From Sporofaciens musculi (lineage in GTDB: Bacteria > Bacillota > Clostridia > Lachnospirales > Lachnospiraceae): a DNA stretch of 64,000 nucleotides. The DNA lies in the NCBI RefSeq assembly GCF_009830285.1, contig NZ_WUQX01000001.1:3348501-3412500 (forward strand), in the 5' to 3' direction. The notes below the pieces were generated by a model. It made no database searches, was not told the origin of the DNA, and worked only from the letters and a program-made list of their open reading frames with translations. The translations under genes were made by a program, and so were the position numbers. This document shows positions 38,351 to 46,911 of the stretch, one piece after another; position 1 is the first letter of the stretch, and each line of letters opens with the position of its first letter.

Positions 38351-39103
38351 TTATAACAGTCCTTCTACTAACTGAGCCGCCTCTATCGTAATCAATGGTT
38401 CAATACAGTTCCTTTCTATATCGGATTCTTCCAATTTACCTGTCTTTAACATATCGTCATACTGTTTCTTTGCACTCCAGACCTTCTTCTCATAAGATTC
38501 TGAATAATCTAAAAAGAATGATTCGATATCCTCCGACTGCTCGTTTAGTACACCTCTTACTCTGACTGACAGATTAGAAAACGCTTCATTAATTACTTTT
38601 TTACTGAATTTTTCCATCTGCTTTTTCTTTTCTGTACCAGAGTCTAACTTTAAGATTCTCAAACACTCCGAATCGTCCAGCGACATCCTCTTTGCCAACG
38701 GATTTTTCACACTTCCCTCAATCGTCCTCTTGATTTTTGAACGATTCCTTTCCACCCGTTTCAGATTCGATGTATCCTTGATGATAGCAGAAGATTCCTT
38801 TAAAACCTGAATCAAAGTATCACAATAATCCTCCACCATCTGAATACACCGTTTTTCTAATTCTTCGGATTTCTTCAATGATTTCTCGGAAAATTCCATC
38901 AGTAATTCATTCAGCTTTTCGGTCGAATAGACATTCGCCGTATTTCTGTCATACGAGCTTTCCACGCCTACATTACTGGAATATCCAGAGCACACATCTT
39001 GAATTGCCTCTCCAACATCACTAATCGCATCTATCCCCGTGATCTCGCCAATTTTTTCGATTGCCCCTCCTATTAAACCACCCAAAAAACTAAAAAATCC
39101 CAT
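38351..39103 (-). CDS. Helical protein 2 with hydrophobic N-terminus, paralogue of the upstream gene
   Basis: 250 residues. The first 25 (MGFFSFLGGLIGGAIEKIG...) form a Gly-rich amphipathic stretch that could insert in a membrane; the rest is charged helix. A segment near residue 155 (GTEKKKQMEKFSKKVINEAFSNL) matches the same place in the upstream protein (GTQKEQAMSGFSSQVFQEAL), and both end in a short hydrophobic helix, so the two are paralogues. Start is one base after the previous stop, implying coupled synthesis. The pair may supply the membrane-binding part that the GTPase lacks. Confidence 0.72.
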   Translation of the reverse strand: MGFFSFLGGLIGGAIEKIGEITGIDAISDVGEAIQDVCSGYSSNVGVESSYDRNTANVYSTEKLNELLMEFSEKSLKKSEELEKRCIQMVEDYCDTLIQVLKESSAIIKDTSNLKRVERNRSKIKRTIEGSVKNPLAKRMSLDDSECLRILKLDSGTEKKKQMEKFSKKVINEAFSNLSVRVRGVLNEQSEDIESFFLDYSESYEKKVWSAKKQYDDMLKTGKLEESDIERNCIEPLITIEAAQLVEGLL

Positions 39104-39104
39104 A

Positions 39105-39815
39105 TCACTGTTCCTCCAATATTTTTTCTATCATATGACATCCTTCTATCGTATAACCCGCTTCCGCAATCATATGTTCTGACTTCTCAAAATAATTTTC
39201 TGCATCTATACTTTCCAACTGCCGGATATGATTTTGTTCATTTTTTCCCGTCTTCTCAATAACGTGAAGCGTTTCTTCTTCCACCTCCATAAATAAATCC
39301 GAAAGCATTTCCCTTACCTGCAGGCAATATTTGTCTAATGCTTCCTGAAAAACCTGACTGGAAAACCCACTCATGGCTTGTTCTTTTTGTGTCCCCGGTA
39401 TCATTCTGATAATATTTCGCAGTTCCCGATTGCTTAACGACACATTCCGGCAGACCTCATCATCAATAAAACCTTTCATTCCAGATAACAGTTTCTTTAT
39501 CTGCCTGTCAATACGCCCCTTGCGAATCCCATACTTTTTTAACAATGTCTCCTGTTCGTTAAAAATCTGTTCCAGTTCTTCCCCATAATAGGATACCTCC
39601 TGAGATACTGCCTCCTCGATTCCCGAAGCCCTTCCCCTTACTTCTTCCTTATATGCCTCAAACATTTCAATGACATTGTCTATATCAGACGCAGAAGATT
39701 TTTCATCTACAGGCTTTGTAGATGAAACCTTTTTAGAAAGCTCTGATATTGCGCCAATTACAAATTTTGCAATCTTTCCTAATACATCTGGTAAAATCGG
39801 AGGAAATTTTAACAT
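39105..39815 (-). CDS. Helical protein 1 with hydrophobic N-terminus
   Basis: 236 residues, with an N-terminal amphipathic segment (LKFPPILPDVLGKIAKFVIG) and then long charged helices. It shares order and local motifs with the next gene (NRELRNIIRMIPGTQKEQA against SECLRILKLDSGTEKKKQ). It starts 7 nt after the dynamin-like gene. The layout recalls the stalk and tip of dynamin-like proteins encoded as separate chains. No characterised family is recognised. Confidence 0.72.
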   Translation of the reverse strand: MLKFPPILPDVLGKIAKFVIGAISELSKKVSSTKPVDEKSSASDIDNVIEMFEAYKEEVRGRASGIEEAVSQEVSYYGEELEQIFNEQETLLKKYGIRKGRIDRQIKKLLSGMKGFIDDEVCRNVSLSNRELRNIIRMIPGTQKEQAMSGFSSQVFQEALDKYCLQVREMLSDLFMEVEEETLHVIEKTGKNEQNHIRQLESIDAENYFEKSEHMIAEAGYTIEGCHMIEKILEEQ

Positions 39816-39822
39816 TCTGCCA

Positions 39823-41286
39823 TCACCTTCCTAACGCCTTGATTGCCCGTTCCAGTTCATCTGCCCTTTTCTGGGTAATCGTCTGGAGTCTATTGATCAT
39901 GCTTTCCAGTTCCCGCTTATCATCCTTTGTTTCTTCATACTTTTGGGTAAACTCTTTCTGTTTTTTCCGGATTTCTTCTATCCCTCCCTGACTGGTCTTT
40001 ATGATGTCCTCCTGTTCCTTTTTAATCTTCCTCATACTATTCTGGATTTCTTCTTTACAGATCAGATAAGAATTTGTCACATCCTCTGTCAGAAGTTTCT
40101 TATAACGGACTACGATATCATTATTTATTTTCCTTTTCAGTGTTTCAATTTGTGTAAAATCACAGAGCATTTGGTAATTTGCATGTAAATCACATACCCT
40201 CAATTTAAACAATATAGATTTCAAATCAAACATTTTATCGCTCTGGTCGTCTTGTGCATAGGTATTATATTCTTTCAAAAGCGTATACAAATATGCCGAA
40301 ACAGGTATCAGATTCCTTTCTGCCAACTGCTCGTTCCCGAAGGCGCCCTTTCTCTTTAAATGCTTGATCCATTCTAACCTTTGCGCCTGCCAGTTTTCCA
40401 AAGGGCGGTTCAGGGTATCTAACTGCGTTGCAATCACGAATACTTTTTCCGGATTATATCTTACATTAGAAAAGACGCTGTATATGGTATGCATTTCCTG
40501 CCCTGTCAGAGCGTCTGATTTGACGCATACCAGCACAGCATTCGCCCTGTCTATATAATCTCTGGTAATATCGGAACGGTATTCTACGATATCATCAAGC
40601 CCCGGCGTATCTACCAGAACCACTCCCTTAGGTAGCTCAAAATCTTTAAGCCCCACCTCAACCTCTTTTACGAAATAATGAACCGGAGATTTTGAAGACG
40701 TCCATCTTGTAATCTCCTTTACCAATTCCTCCTGCGTATTACAAGTAACCTTCCGAGGGCTAATGCCTAACCAATTATTCTTTTCCTCATCTGCGTTCAG
40801 AGTTTTGTATTCTTCCAAAAAAATATCTGCATTTCCCTCTACAGCACTTTTCCAAAGACTGTCCCATTCTTCTTTTGTGTAAAGCAAGACCTTCACATAA
40901 TTATCATCCGACTTTTTAAATTTAGTCAAAGCGGCTGTCTCTGGCGTGACTTTTGTAGAGGCATATTCGTATCCCAATAATGCATTAATCAAAGTTGACT
41001 TCCCCGCTTTAATTGCCCCAACCAAAGCAATATGAAACTCTGCGTCTGAGCACTTTTTTAAAAAGGTATCGAGATTTTTCATCATGCCTGCCGTAATATA
41101 GCTGCTTATGCCCTCCACTTGAAGAAGCTTTTTTGTTCTCTCCATGGCCGCTGCATATCTCTGCACTGTCTCATCCCACAAATATGCCGGATTATTGACC
41201 GGACTGTCTGCCAAATCTTTAAGTTCCTTCACTCTATTCTCGTAGGTCCTTTGAAGCGATTCATCTTTAAACTGAAATTTCTCCAT
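39823..41286 (-). CDS. Dynamin-like GTPase
   Basis: 487 residues. The GTPase domain has G1 GAIKAGKSTLINALL (about residues 90-104), G2 Thr in TPETAALT, G3 DTPGLDD and G4 TQLD. After it come helices ending in a strong coiled coil (KKEQEDIIKTSQGGIEEIRK onward). There is no hydrophobic paddle or transmembrane helix of the kind seen in BDLP or DynA. GGAGGAG 10 nt before the ATG at 41286 favours that start over the one six codons upstream. It lies 33 nt after the WYL regulator and heads a run of three helical genes. Dynamin-like proteins remodel membranes, and some protect against phage. Confidence 0.85.
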   Translation of the reverse strand: MEKFQFKDESLQRTYENRVKELKDLADSPVNNPAYLWDETVQRYAAAMERTKKLLQVEGISSYITAGMMKNLDTFLKKCSDAEFHIALVGAIKAGKSTLINALLGYEYASTKVTPETAALTKFKKSDDNYVKVLLYTKEEWDSLWKSAVEGNADIFLEEYKTLNADEEKNNWLGISPRKVTCNTQEELVKEITRWTSSKSPVHYFVKEVEVGLKDFELPKGVVLVDTPGLDDIVEYRSDITRDYIDRANAVLVCVKSDALTGQEMHTIYSVFSNVRYNPEKVFVIATQLDTLNRPLENWQAQRLEWIKHLKRKGAFGNEQLAERNLIPVSAYLYTLLKEYNTYAQDDQSDKMFDLKSILFKLRVCDLHANYQMLCDFTQIETLKRKINNDIVVRYKKLLTEDVTNSYLICKEEIQNSMRKIKKEQEDIIKTSQGGIEEIRKKQKEFTQKYEETKDDKRELESMINRLQTITQKRADELERAIKALGR

Positions 41287-41319
41287 TGTTGTTTTCTCCT
41301 CCATGGTATTATTTTGTCT

Positions 41320-42294
41320 TTATATGGAATCATCATATATCTTTTCCATCTTACGAATCTCCGTCTGCATATCATCCAATAGCTGCTTCGGCGCAAGTAC
41401 CTTCACCCAGCTTCCCTGAGACAAAAGTTCCATAATCGTCCCTCTGCTATACTCCACTACCGCCGTAATCTCCGCCGCTTCCTCATGCTGACAGAAAACG
41501 CTTGCCGTCGGGAATTTGTCTAAGATAGCTCCTACCGATGGTCCTGTATAGAGAAAGCGTATTTTCATAGGCTGTCCCATAAACATTTTTTGATTATATA
41601 CTTTTGCCCTTTCCAGACGACGCCTTTCTTCAATCTCAATAGGAATTCTCTCCTTTCTCTCATGTATTTCTGCAATCCGATCCATCCGATAATAAATTAC
41701 CGCTGAATTTTCCACATCTCCACGACAGGCCAATAAATAAAAATAAAAACTGGAAAATGTAACCGCTATAGGATAAATCCAGCGCTCTACCACCTTCCCA
41801 TTTAACTTTTTGTATGTAATCTCTATACTTCGCCCTTCTTTTATACATTCTTCCAACCGCCATACAGTATCGTATAAGTCGAGACAACCTTCCGTATGTA
41901 CTTGGCAATAGTATTCCATCTCATTTTTCCAAAAATCCCGAAACAGCTTTTGATCTGCGTGGCTGCTATATACTGTCAGATTGTCAGTCATACTCCTTAA
42001 TTCATCCTTCTTAAACACCCTGCTTCCCAATAAGATTTTCAAAATGACGAGAAGTTCTTTTGCCCGAATCCCCTTTCCTGCACTCAAAACATAGGAACGT
42101 TTCTTCCTGTCATACATAAGTTCTACATTCCCTACCAGTTCCCTATGTTCTGCCAGAAAAGAACGGATGATACTGATATCCCTTGATATGCTCTTTCTTG
42201 CAACCTGATATTCTTCTGACAGCTCTGTGACAGAAACTTCATTTCCGGAATAGAGCCTATATAAAATCGCTAAAATCCGATTCTTCTTCTCCAT
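41320..42294 (-). CDS. WYL-domain transcriptional regulator
   Basis: 324 residues: an N-terminal winged HTH (NRILAILYRLYSGNEVSVTELSEEY with RKSISRDISIIR as recognition region), a central WYL domain (ITYKKLNGKVVERWIYPIAV, FYLLACR) and a C-terminal WCX-type extension (IRFLYTGPSVGAILDKFP). WYL regulators often repress phage-defence operons (BrxR, CapW) and sense nucleic acid or nucleotides. It is first in the operon with the dynamin-like gene; a perfect palindrome upstream is a likely binding site. Confidence 0.88.
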   Translation of the reverse strand: MEKKNRILAILYRLYSGNEVSVTELSEEYQVARKSISRDISIIRSFLAEHRELVGNVELMYDRKKRSYVLSAGKGIRAKELLVILKILLGSRVFKKDELRSMTDNLTVYSSHADQKLFRDFWKNEMEYYCQVHTEGCLDLYDTVWRLEECIKEGRSIEITYKKLNGKVVERWIYPIAVTFSSFYFYLLACRGDVENSAVIYYRMDRIAEIHERKERIPIEIEERRRLERAKVYNQKMFMGQPMKIRFLYTGPSVGAILDKFPTASVFCQHEEAAEITAVVEYSRGTIMELLSQGSWVKVLAPKQLLDDMQTEIRKMEKIYDDSI

Positions 42295-42415
42295 CTATGT
42301 TTTCCCTCTTTTATCTTCACACTTCCCTAATCCTATTTCCTAAACATATATTTTCAATCCAGTTACTCATGTACACATTATATGATATTTACATCAGTTA
42401 TGCAAGTGTAATTCA

Positions 42416-42438
42416 TTTATACATTAGCTATGTATAAA
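42416..42438. promoter_or_regulatory. Perfect palindrome between the WYL operon and the XRE gene
   Basis: TTTATACAT (42416-42424) and ATGTATAAA (42430-42438) are perfect 9-bp arms around TAGCT. It lies in the 199-bp divergent gap. Looser TTACAT...TGTAA and repeated GCTATGNA sequences surround it. It is a good candidate operator for the WYL or the XRE protein. Confidence 0.6.
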
Positions 42439-42493
42439 TAAGCTATGCAAAAATTTATTTTTCGGTGATAATTGTTAAAAAGGAGGGCATCCT

Positions 42494-42706
42494 ATGGTTC
42501 GTTTACGAGTGCTAGAAATATTAGAAGAACAAAACCACACCAAATACTGGCTTTACAAGCAGATGAATCTGAGCTACCAGAATTTCAACCGCATGATTAC
42601 AAACCAGACTAGTTCCATCCGATTTGAAAATCTGGACTTGCTAAGCAACATTCTTCATTGCCCTATCGGGGATTTGTTTGAAAAAATAAATGAGCACATA
42701 GAATAG
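42494..42706 (+). CDS. Small XRE/Cro-type HTH regulator
   Basis: 70 residues, essentially only a Cro/C1-type HTH (HTKYWLYKQMNLSYQNFNRMI as helices 2-3, ENLDLLSNILHCPIGDLFE at the end). Similar to YozG-type small repressors. A strong AAGGAGGG stands 7 nt before the ATG. It is divergent from the WYL-dynamin operon, so it may take part in its control. Confidence 0.85.
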   Translation: MVRLRVLEILEEQNHTKYWLYKQMNLSYQNFNRMITNQTSSIRFENLDLLSNILHCPIGDLFEKINEHIE

Positions 42707-42817
42707 CAGGTTATTCCATGTTGCTTTCTAAGGGCTGTCACACGAAATTCCAGAATACATGCTTCACTATATATGAAGCCATTCTGCAATTTCCCCTGTG
42801 CAGCCCATATCCACAGC

Positions 42818-43126
42818 TTACTCTTGATGATACTCCCCAATGCACTCCATAAACAGGAAATAGGCGTATCTGAATCCTCTTGTAAATCCACGCTCTTCTC
42901 CCATTTCACATGCCATAAGAACCATATCCCTTATTTTTTCGGATTCCTTCTCTCCAAAATCTCCTTGAACATTTTTTAAAACTTCCTCATGGAATTTTGT
43001 TTCTTTCCTGCCGTCTTTATCCGTGAGCATTTTATCAAGATGGTTTAATTCTGCTATCATGTCATTCATATAATTGTACGGAGTCTTATCTACTCCCATT
43101 CTCCTTTCCCATACCGAATCCATCAT
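42818..43126 (-). CDS. Small hypothetical protein (DUF6809-like)
   Basis: Up to 102 residues, soluble and mostly helical. The C-terminal GFTRGFRYAYFLFMECIGEY resembles the conserved end of small Lachnospiraceae island proteins that I associate with DUF6809; this is a weak recollection. The start is uncertain: no clear ribosome site precedes 43126, while AAAGGAGA sits immediately before a second ATG at 43099. Confidence 0.5.
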   Translation of the reverse strand: MMDSVWERRMGVDKTPYNYMNDMIAELNHLDKMLTDKDGRKETKFHEEVLKNVQGDFGEKESEKIRDMVLMACEMGEERGFTRGFRYAYFLFMECIGEYHQE

Positions 43127-43235
43127 TCTTTTTGTATTTCTATTTCTGCTTGTCCGGATTTTGCATACCTATTCTACCAAAGCAAACAGGACACACCCCT
43201 GTCCCTCCGAAAAATTCGGACATAATTATATAATT

Positions 43236-43706
43236 TTATCTTTCATTTCCCTTCTCCAGCAAGCCCTCTGTCTGAAAACTAAAATACCCGTCCCCCACAA
43301 TGACATGGTCCATCAACGGTATCCCAAGGATTTTTCCCGCCTTTTCTATCCTTTTCGTCGTCGCCATATCTTCCTCACTCGGCACGCACCTTCCCGACGT
43401 ATGGTTATGCACCATCACAATCCCCGCTACATTTGCCAGAACCGCATGTTTGAAGATTTCCCTTGACTCTGCTAATGTCGCATTTACCGTCCCGATGGAC
43501 ACCACCTCGATTGCCGCCAGCTTCCCTGCATTATCTATGGACAACGCCAGTAAATACTCCCGGTCTGCACCCGCCAGAAACTTCCTTGTAAATGCCGCAA
43601 CTTTTTCCGGTCCGTCAATTTCTTCCATCGCATACGGAAGCTCTCTTTCCCGAACCATCCTTACCCGTACAAACGGCACGTAATTTTTCACTTCTGCTTT
43701 TCCCAC
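43236..43706 (-). CDS. RadC/JAB-domain protein
   Basis: 156 residues forming a single JAB-type metalloprotein domain of the RadC family. The metal-binding motif is HNHTSGRCVPSEED (H-x-H ... S ... D), with a conserved Glu earlier. The N-terminal HhH of chromosomal RadC is absent, as is typical for the copies carried on plasmids and mobile islands. Activity is not established for the family. It shares one base with the upstream LPD28-like gene. Confidence 0.85.
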   Translation of the reverse strand: MGKAEVKNYVPFVRVRMVRERELPYAMEEIDGPEKVAAFTRKFLAGADREYLLALSIDNAGKLAAIEVVSIGTVNATLAESREIFKHAVLANVAGIVMVHNHTSGRCVPSEEDMATTKRIEKAGKILGIPLMDHVIVGDGYFSFQTEGLLEKGNER

Positions 43707-44032
43707 TATCCAATCCCCCTGACCTCCATATATTCTTCTAACGTAAAACTTCTTTCTCCGCTATAGTTCCAATCCTCTCTTTCGAGAAAACATCGTCCCT
43801 CCTTCTCCACCTGTTCCAGACTTTCCTGAACCAATAAGGTTCCATAAAAATTAACTAAGATTCCTTTTGCAATCTCTACTGGATTTCCCTGACATTCATC
43901 ATCATGCCTGACCTCATAACAGGAAAACCCTTTCGGTACGGAATCCCTTAATACTCTCAGTTCTGTAAAAATCGCCTCCTTCTCCAATACTGTGATCTGT
44001 TCATAACGAAGTTCATTTGCTTGATACCTCAT
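43706..44032 (-). CDS. Small LPD28-like protein
   Basis: 108 residues. The central part (VPKGFSCYEVRHDDECQGNPVEIAKGILVNFYGTLL cut here to key words: YEVRHDDECQGNP and VNFYGTLL) resembles the large-polyvalent-protein-associated domain LPD28 found in mobile-element proteins, here standing alone. Function unknown. The ATG at 44032 follows GGAGG at 8 nt. It overlaps radC and is 30 nt after the sigma-like gene. Confidence 0.65.
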   Translation of the reverse strand: MRYQANELRYEQITVLEKEAIFTELRVLRDSVPKGFSCYEVRHDDECQGNPVEIAKGILVNFYGTLLVQESLEQVEKEGRCFLEREDWNYSGERSFTLEEYMEVRGIG

Positions 44033-44062
44033 TCTCTTTCCTCCTATCTCACACAATTCCAT

Positions 44063-44599
44063 CTAAATCAACGCCAATGCCCGGAATCTTCTTCTCATCC
44101 TTATCAGCCTTGCGGAAACTCCCCGCATGGTAATGTTGCAATGCTCTGCAATTTCCCTGTAAGTATATCCTGCCGCCCTCATGCAGACCACCTCCTTCTC
44201 TTTCACCGTCATATGGGACATCAACTGTTGTAACTGCACCCGATCTTCCAATTCACTCGCAACACTATTCACCTGCTCTAAAACCTGCTCTCTTGAAAAC
44301 ACACAGTCATAATCTTCACGGTATGTCCCCATAGGGGCATTTCGTTTCGGACAGTTCCGGTAAATATATTCTTTTATCATGCTGTATCTCATTTTCCTCC
44401 ACGCAATGGATGAAAACGGATACTTTGATAACTCCGGTTTTTCCAAAAACTCCTGAACCGCTTTTAGATATCCAAAGATTACCACGTCATAAAATTCAGC
44501 CCGTTCCAAATGATTCTTCCATAGAAACCGTTCCACCAGCATATGGTTCTGTTCTGCAAATATCTTCTGTTCCTCTGTCAATATGCGCATATTTTTCAT
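44063..44599 (-). CDS. Sigma-70 family RNA polymerase sigma factor (mobile-element type)
   Basis: 178 residues. Region 2-like helices (FYDVVIFGYLKAVQEFLEKP, AWRKMRYSMIKEYI) and a region 4 HTH (LMSHMTVKEKEVVCMRAAGYTYREIAEHCNIT). The frame is open further upstream to 44677, but that stretch contains the terminator hairpin at 44629-44655, so the ATG at 44599 is preferred. Such short sigma-like proteins are common in Firmicutes mobile elements; it may transcribe the LPD28-RadC genes that follow. Confidence 0.78.
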   Translation of the reverse strand: MKNMRILTEEQKIFAEQNHMLVERFLWKNHLERAEFYDVVIFGYLKAVQEFLEKPELSKYPFSSIAWRKMRYSMIKEYIYRNCPKRNAPMGTYREDYDCVFSREQVLEQVNSVASELEDRVQLQQLMSHMTVKEKEVVCMRAAGYTYREIAEHCNITMRGVSARLIRMRRRFRALALI

Positions 44600-44628
44600 C
44601 TGTATTTTCTTCTCCCTTCCCAAGCAGC

Positions 44629-44655
44629 AAAAAAACCGGGACATTTCTGCCCCGG
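44629..44655 (-). terminator. Terminator between parB and the sigma gene
   Basis: CCGGG (44651-44655 complement) pairs with CCCGG (44636-44640 complement) around a 10-nt loop, followed on the minus strand by seven T residues. It separates the parAB transcript from the sigma group. Confidence 0.82.
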
Positions 44656-44708
44656 CTTTGCTATTTCTTAATCTCATTATCTGTTTCTTCCTTATTTAAA
44701 TTTAAAAA

Positions 44709-44725
44709 GTGTCCGAATCGGACAC
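44709..44725. promoter_or_regulatory. parS-like palindrome 1
   Basis: GTGTCCG-AAT-CGGACAC, perfect 7-bp arms, 120 nt beyond the parB stop. The same arms recur inside parB. Candidate ParB-binding site. Confidence 0.55.
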
Positions 44726-44844
44726 CCATACTATGTATCTTCTCATAATTTCCAACACTGGCCGTATTCTGCCGAAACACCGCACGTTAATTATGTCCCT
44801 ATTATAGTTTCCAGCACACTATCCGGCATACATCCCTGCGTAAA

Positions 44845-45969
44845 TTACTCACCGCCCTGACACCGTATCATTATATCGTGAAGTAAATATAAATCCCCCT
44901 CGCTTACACAATCCGCCCGGTTCATAATCACCCTTGTAAGAAATACCGCCCACTCAACATCTGTCCACGCTTCTTTCGAGGTGTCCGATCCGGACACCTT
45001 TTGCATTGCCTCCGTAACTGTTTGCGGAATGACCGTCAGGCTTACCCTTTCCCTGCCCCACTCCCGCAGTATCTCTTGATGGCGGTTTAATTTCTTGAAC
45101 GGTCTTATGTTCCTTCCCTTTACAGCCTGTTCCGTTTCCTTCATCTCTCTTTTACTTACCGAATCATCTTCTCGGATTTCTTCCTTCTCTTGTGCTAAAG
45201 ACTCCGTATCCTGCTTTTGCACCACCGAAAATCCCTTGTCTTTCCGGTTATCTTTCCCTTCCCTTTTCTTCATCGCCCTCTGTATTACCTCCTTCGTCTT
45301 AATGCCGCCATCTTTTGACGCTTGCTTCGCAATCTCACGCTGTTCATCCGGCGGCAGTTTTGCCGCCTCATATGCGGCAGAAATACCAAGATTGCCTTTC
45401 TTAAATTCCTCGCTAATCTCCGAAGTCGCATGATTGCTGATACATTCCATCCTCGCAATGTTTGTACTGCTCTCATTCATCAGTTCCGCCACCACATCCC
45501 TCAGCTTTCCGGGTATCTTCAATCCATCTTCCTTCTTTGCCCGTATCAAAGCCTCCTTGAGCCGTTTCGCCTGCTGGCTTTTCTCCCATCCGGTGAGTTC
45601 CCTGTTGTACGCATTTCCCATCAGAAGGGACAGTTCCAGCATCGCAGGAGTCATATCTTTGTAAAGATAACGCACCTTCTCGTATTCCCGATATCCCCGT
45701 TCAAGGTTCTTGATATTCGCAAGGTTACGCCTGTGCCCGATCACGATACAAAACTCCCCATTCACTCTCGCCAAGACCATCGGCTGCTGCTGTCCCACTG
45801 CAAGGAAGCTGTCTGCAAGTTCTTCTATATTTTCCTGCGAATAAAAATTACTCTCCGAAGGTTTCACGTCCCTGGGGTTCAGCCATATCTCCTTATACGC
45901 ATTCACTGTCCCTGACTCGGACTCCTTTTTCTTAATGTCTATCAAATCGTTAATTCCAAATCTCGCCAT
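44845..45969 (-). CDS. ParB-like partition protein
   Basis: 374 residues. The N-terminal ParB/Sulfiredoxin domain (IWLNPRDVKPSESNFYSQENIEELADSFLAVGQQQP in family order, with the nucleotide-binding GHRRNLA) is followed by the HTH region (NESSTNIARMECIS) and a long charged tail. ParB dimers bind centromere sites and slide on DNA with CTP. The protein lies 6 nt after parA, forming a partition cassette more like plasmid than chromosomal Noc/Spo0J. The stop region carries a palindrome that may be its own site. Confidence 0.85.
   Translation of the reverse strand: MARFGINDLIDIKKKESESGTVNAYKEIWLNPRDVKPSESNFYSQENIEELADSFLAVGQQQPMVLARVNGEFCIVIGHRRNLANIKNLERGYREYEKVRYLYKDMTPAMLELSLLMGNAYNRELTGWEKSQQAKRLKEALIRAKKEDGLKIPGKLRDVVAELMNESSTNIARMECISNHATSEISEEFKKGNLGISAAYEAAKLPPDEQREIAKQASKDGGIKTKEVIQRAMKKREGKDNRKDKGFSVVQKQDTESLAQEKEEIREDDSVSKREMKETEQAVKGRNIRPFKKLNRHQEILREWGRERVSLTVIPQTVTEAMQKVSGSDTSKEAWTDVEWAVFLTRVIMNRADCVSEGDLYLLHDIMIRCQGGE
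44979..44999. promoter_or_regulatory. parS-like palindrome 2 (inside parB)
   Basis: AGGTGTCCG-ATC-CGGACACCT, perfect 9-bp arms, with the same GTGTCCG/CGGACAC core and 3-nt spacer as the copy 270 bp away. It lies within the 3' part of the parB coding region. Confidence 0.55.
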
Positions 45970-45975
45970 GCCCCA

Positions 45976-46788
45976 TCATCTCCCTATTCCCGTATAAATG
46001 GTCACGAAATGCTTATAATCCTGCGCCGCACCACAGCATGGGCTGTACTCGTAGATTGGTTTCTTCACAAAGGAATTTTCTGCCACCTTTGCAGAATACC
46101 GAATCCTGCCAAGAACCTTATACTGCCTGTAATGCTTGCTTTCTGCATTGTCCCATTCCTGCCTAAGCCATTCTAACCCTGCCGCTTCTCCGTCCGTATT
46201 CTGGTAAATCGTTATCAGCACACCTTTTAATTCCAAAGACGGATTCAGAGCCTTTGCTTCCTCAATCTGACCCGCCACAATATCCAAACCCTCCAACGCA
46301 TTTTCATCAATCTTCACGGGAACAATGACTTCATCCGTAACCACAAGGGCATTGACCACGTTGATTCCGATATCCGGTGGATTGTCTATAATACAGTAAT
46401 CATAGTTTTGACAAATGCTGTCTTCTGTCTGATTGTTGATACCGGCTTTTAGAAATCTCCGGTATCTCTCCGTCATGTCAGCCCCTCCCTCTTTCACCAG
46501 ATTCCAAGCTGCGCCAAACAATGATAGATTCGCCGTGATAATATCTATCCCTTCATAATCTGTCGCCTGTATCAATTTCTCCGAATTCTGCCAATCACCG
46601 CTTAGTATCCTTGCGACAGGTGCGGTCTGCTCTGCCTCATACCGGGCAAATGCCTTACTCAGATTCCCCTGCTTGTCGTTATCCCACAATAATACCCGGC
46701 TGCCCCTGCGCCACAATTCATAAGCCATGTTTACCGAAGTAAAACTTTTCCCAACTCCGCCCTTTAAATTTAATAAACTGACCGTCTT
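45976..46788 (-). CDS. ParA-family partition ATPase
   Basis: 270 residues with the deviant Walker A KGGVGKS near residue 11 (LNLKGGVGKSFTSVNMAYEL), A' motif LLWDNDKQGNLS (Asn where Asp is usual in DxDxQ) and Walker B YCIIDNPPDIG. Type Ib-like ParA without the HTH of type Ia. GTGAGGAACGGT before the ATG at 46788 favours this start over an unassisted ATG at 46836. With parB it should segregate or maintain an extrachromosomal form of the island. Confidence 0.88.
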   Translation of the reverse strand, partial: KTVSLLNLKGGVGKSFTSVNMAYELWRRGSRVLLWDNDKQGNLSKAFARYEAEQTAPVARILSGDWQNSEKLIQATDYEGIDIITANLSLFGAAWNLVKEGGADMTERYRRFLKAGINNQTEDSICQNYDYCIIDNPPDIGINVVNALVVTDEVIVPVKIDENALEGLDIVAGQIEEAKALNPSLELKGVLITIYQNTDGEAAGLEWLRQEWDNAESKHYRQYKVLGRIRYSAKVAENSFVKKPIYEYSPCCGAAQDYKHFVTIYTGIGR

Positions 46789-46861
46789 CATACCGTTCCT
46801 CACTATCCTTGGTTTATTTCTGATAAATTGTTCCATTTGTATTTTTTACACAAATCTGCAC

Positions 46862-46896
46862 ATAAAAAACGCTACCAGACTTACTCCGATAGCGTT
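46862..46896 (-). terminator. Terminator after the Rpn C-terminal fragment
   Basis: AACGCTA and TAGCGTT form a 7-bp stem with a T-rich tail on the minus strand, 16 nt after the fragment's stop. Confidence 0.7.
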
Positions 46897-46911
46897 AAAA
46901 TAAATATAAAA

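Noticed and set aside
42655..42909. 84-codon open frame on the minus strand
   Set aside because: It overlaps two better supported genes in other frames, with no ribosome site or recognisable domain.
44845..46788. Chromosomal Soj/Spo0J pair
   Set aside because: The chromosomal parS consensus is not seen, the proteins are divergent, and the neighbours are mobile-element genes.
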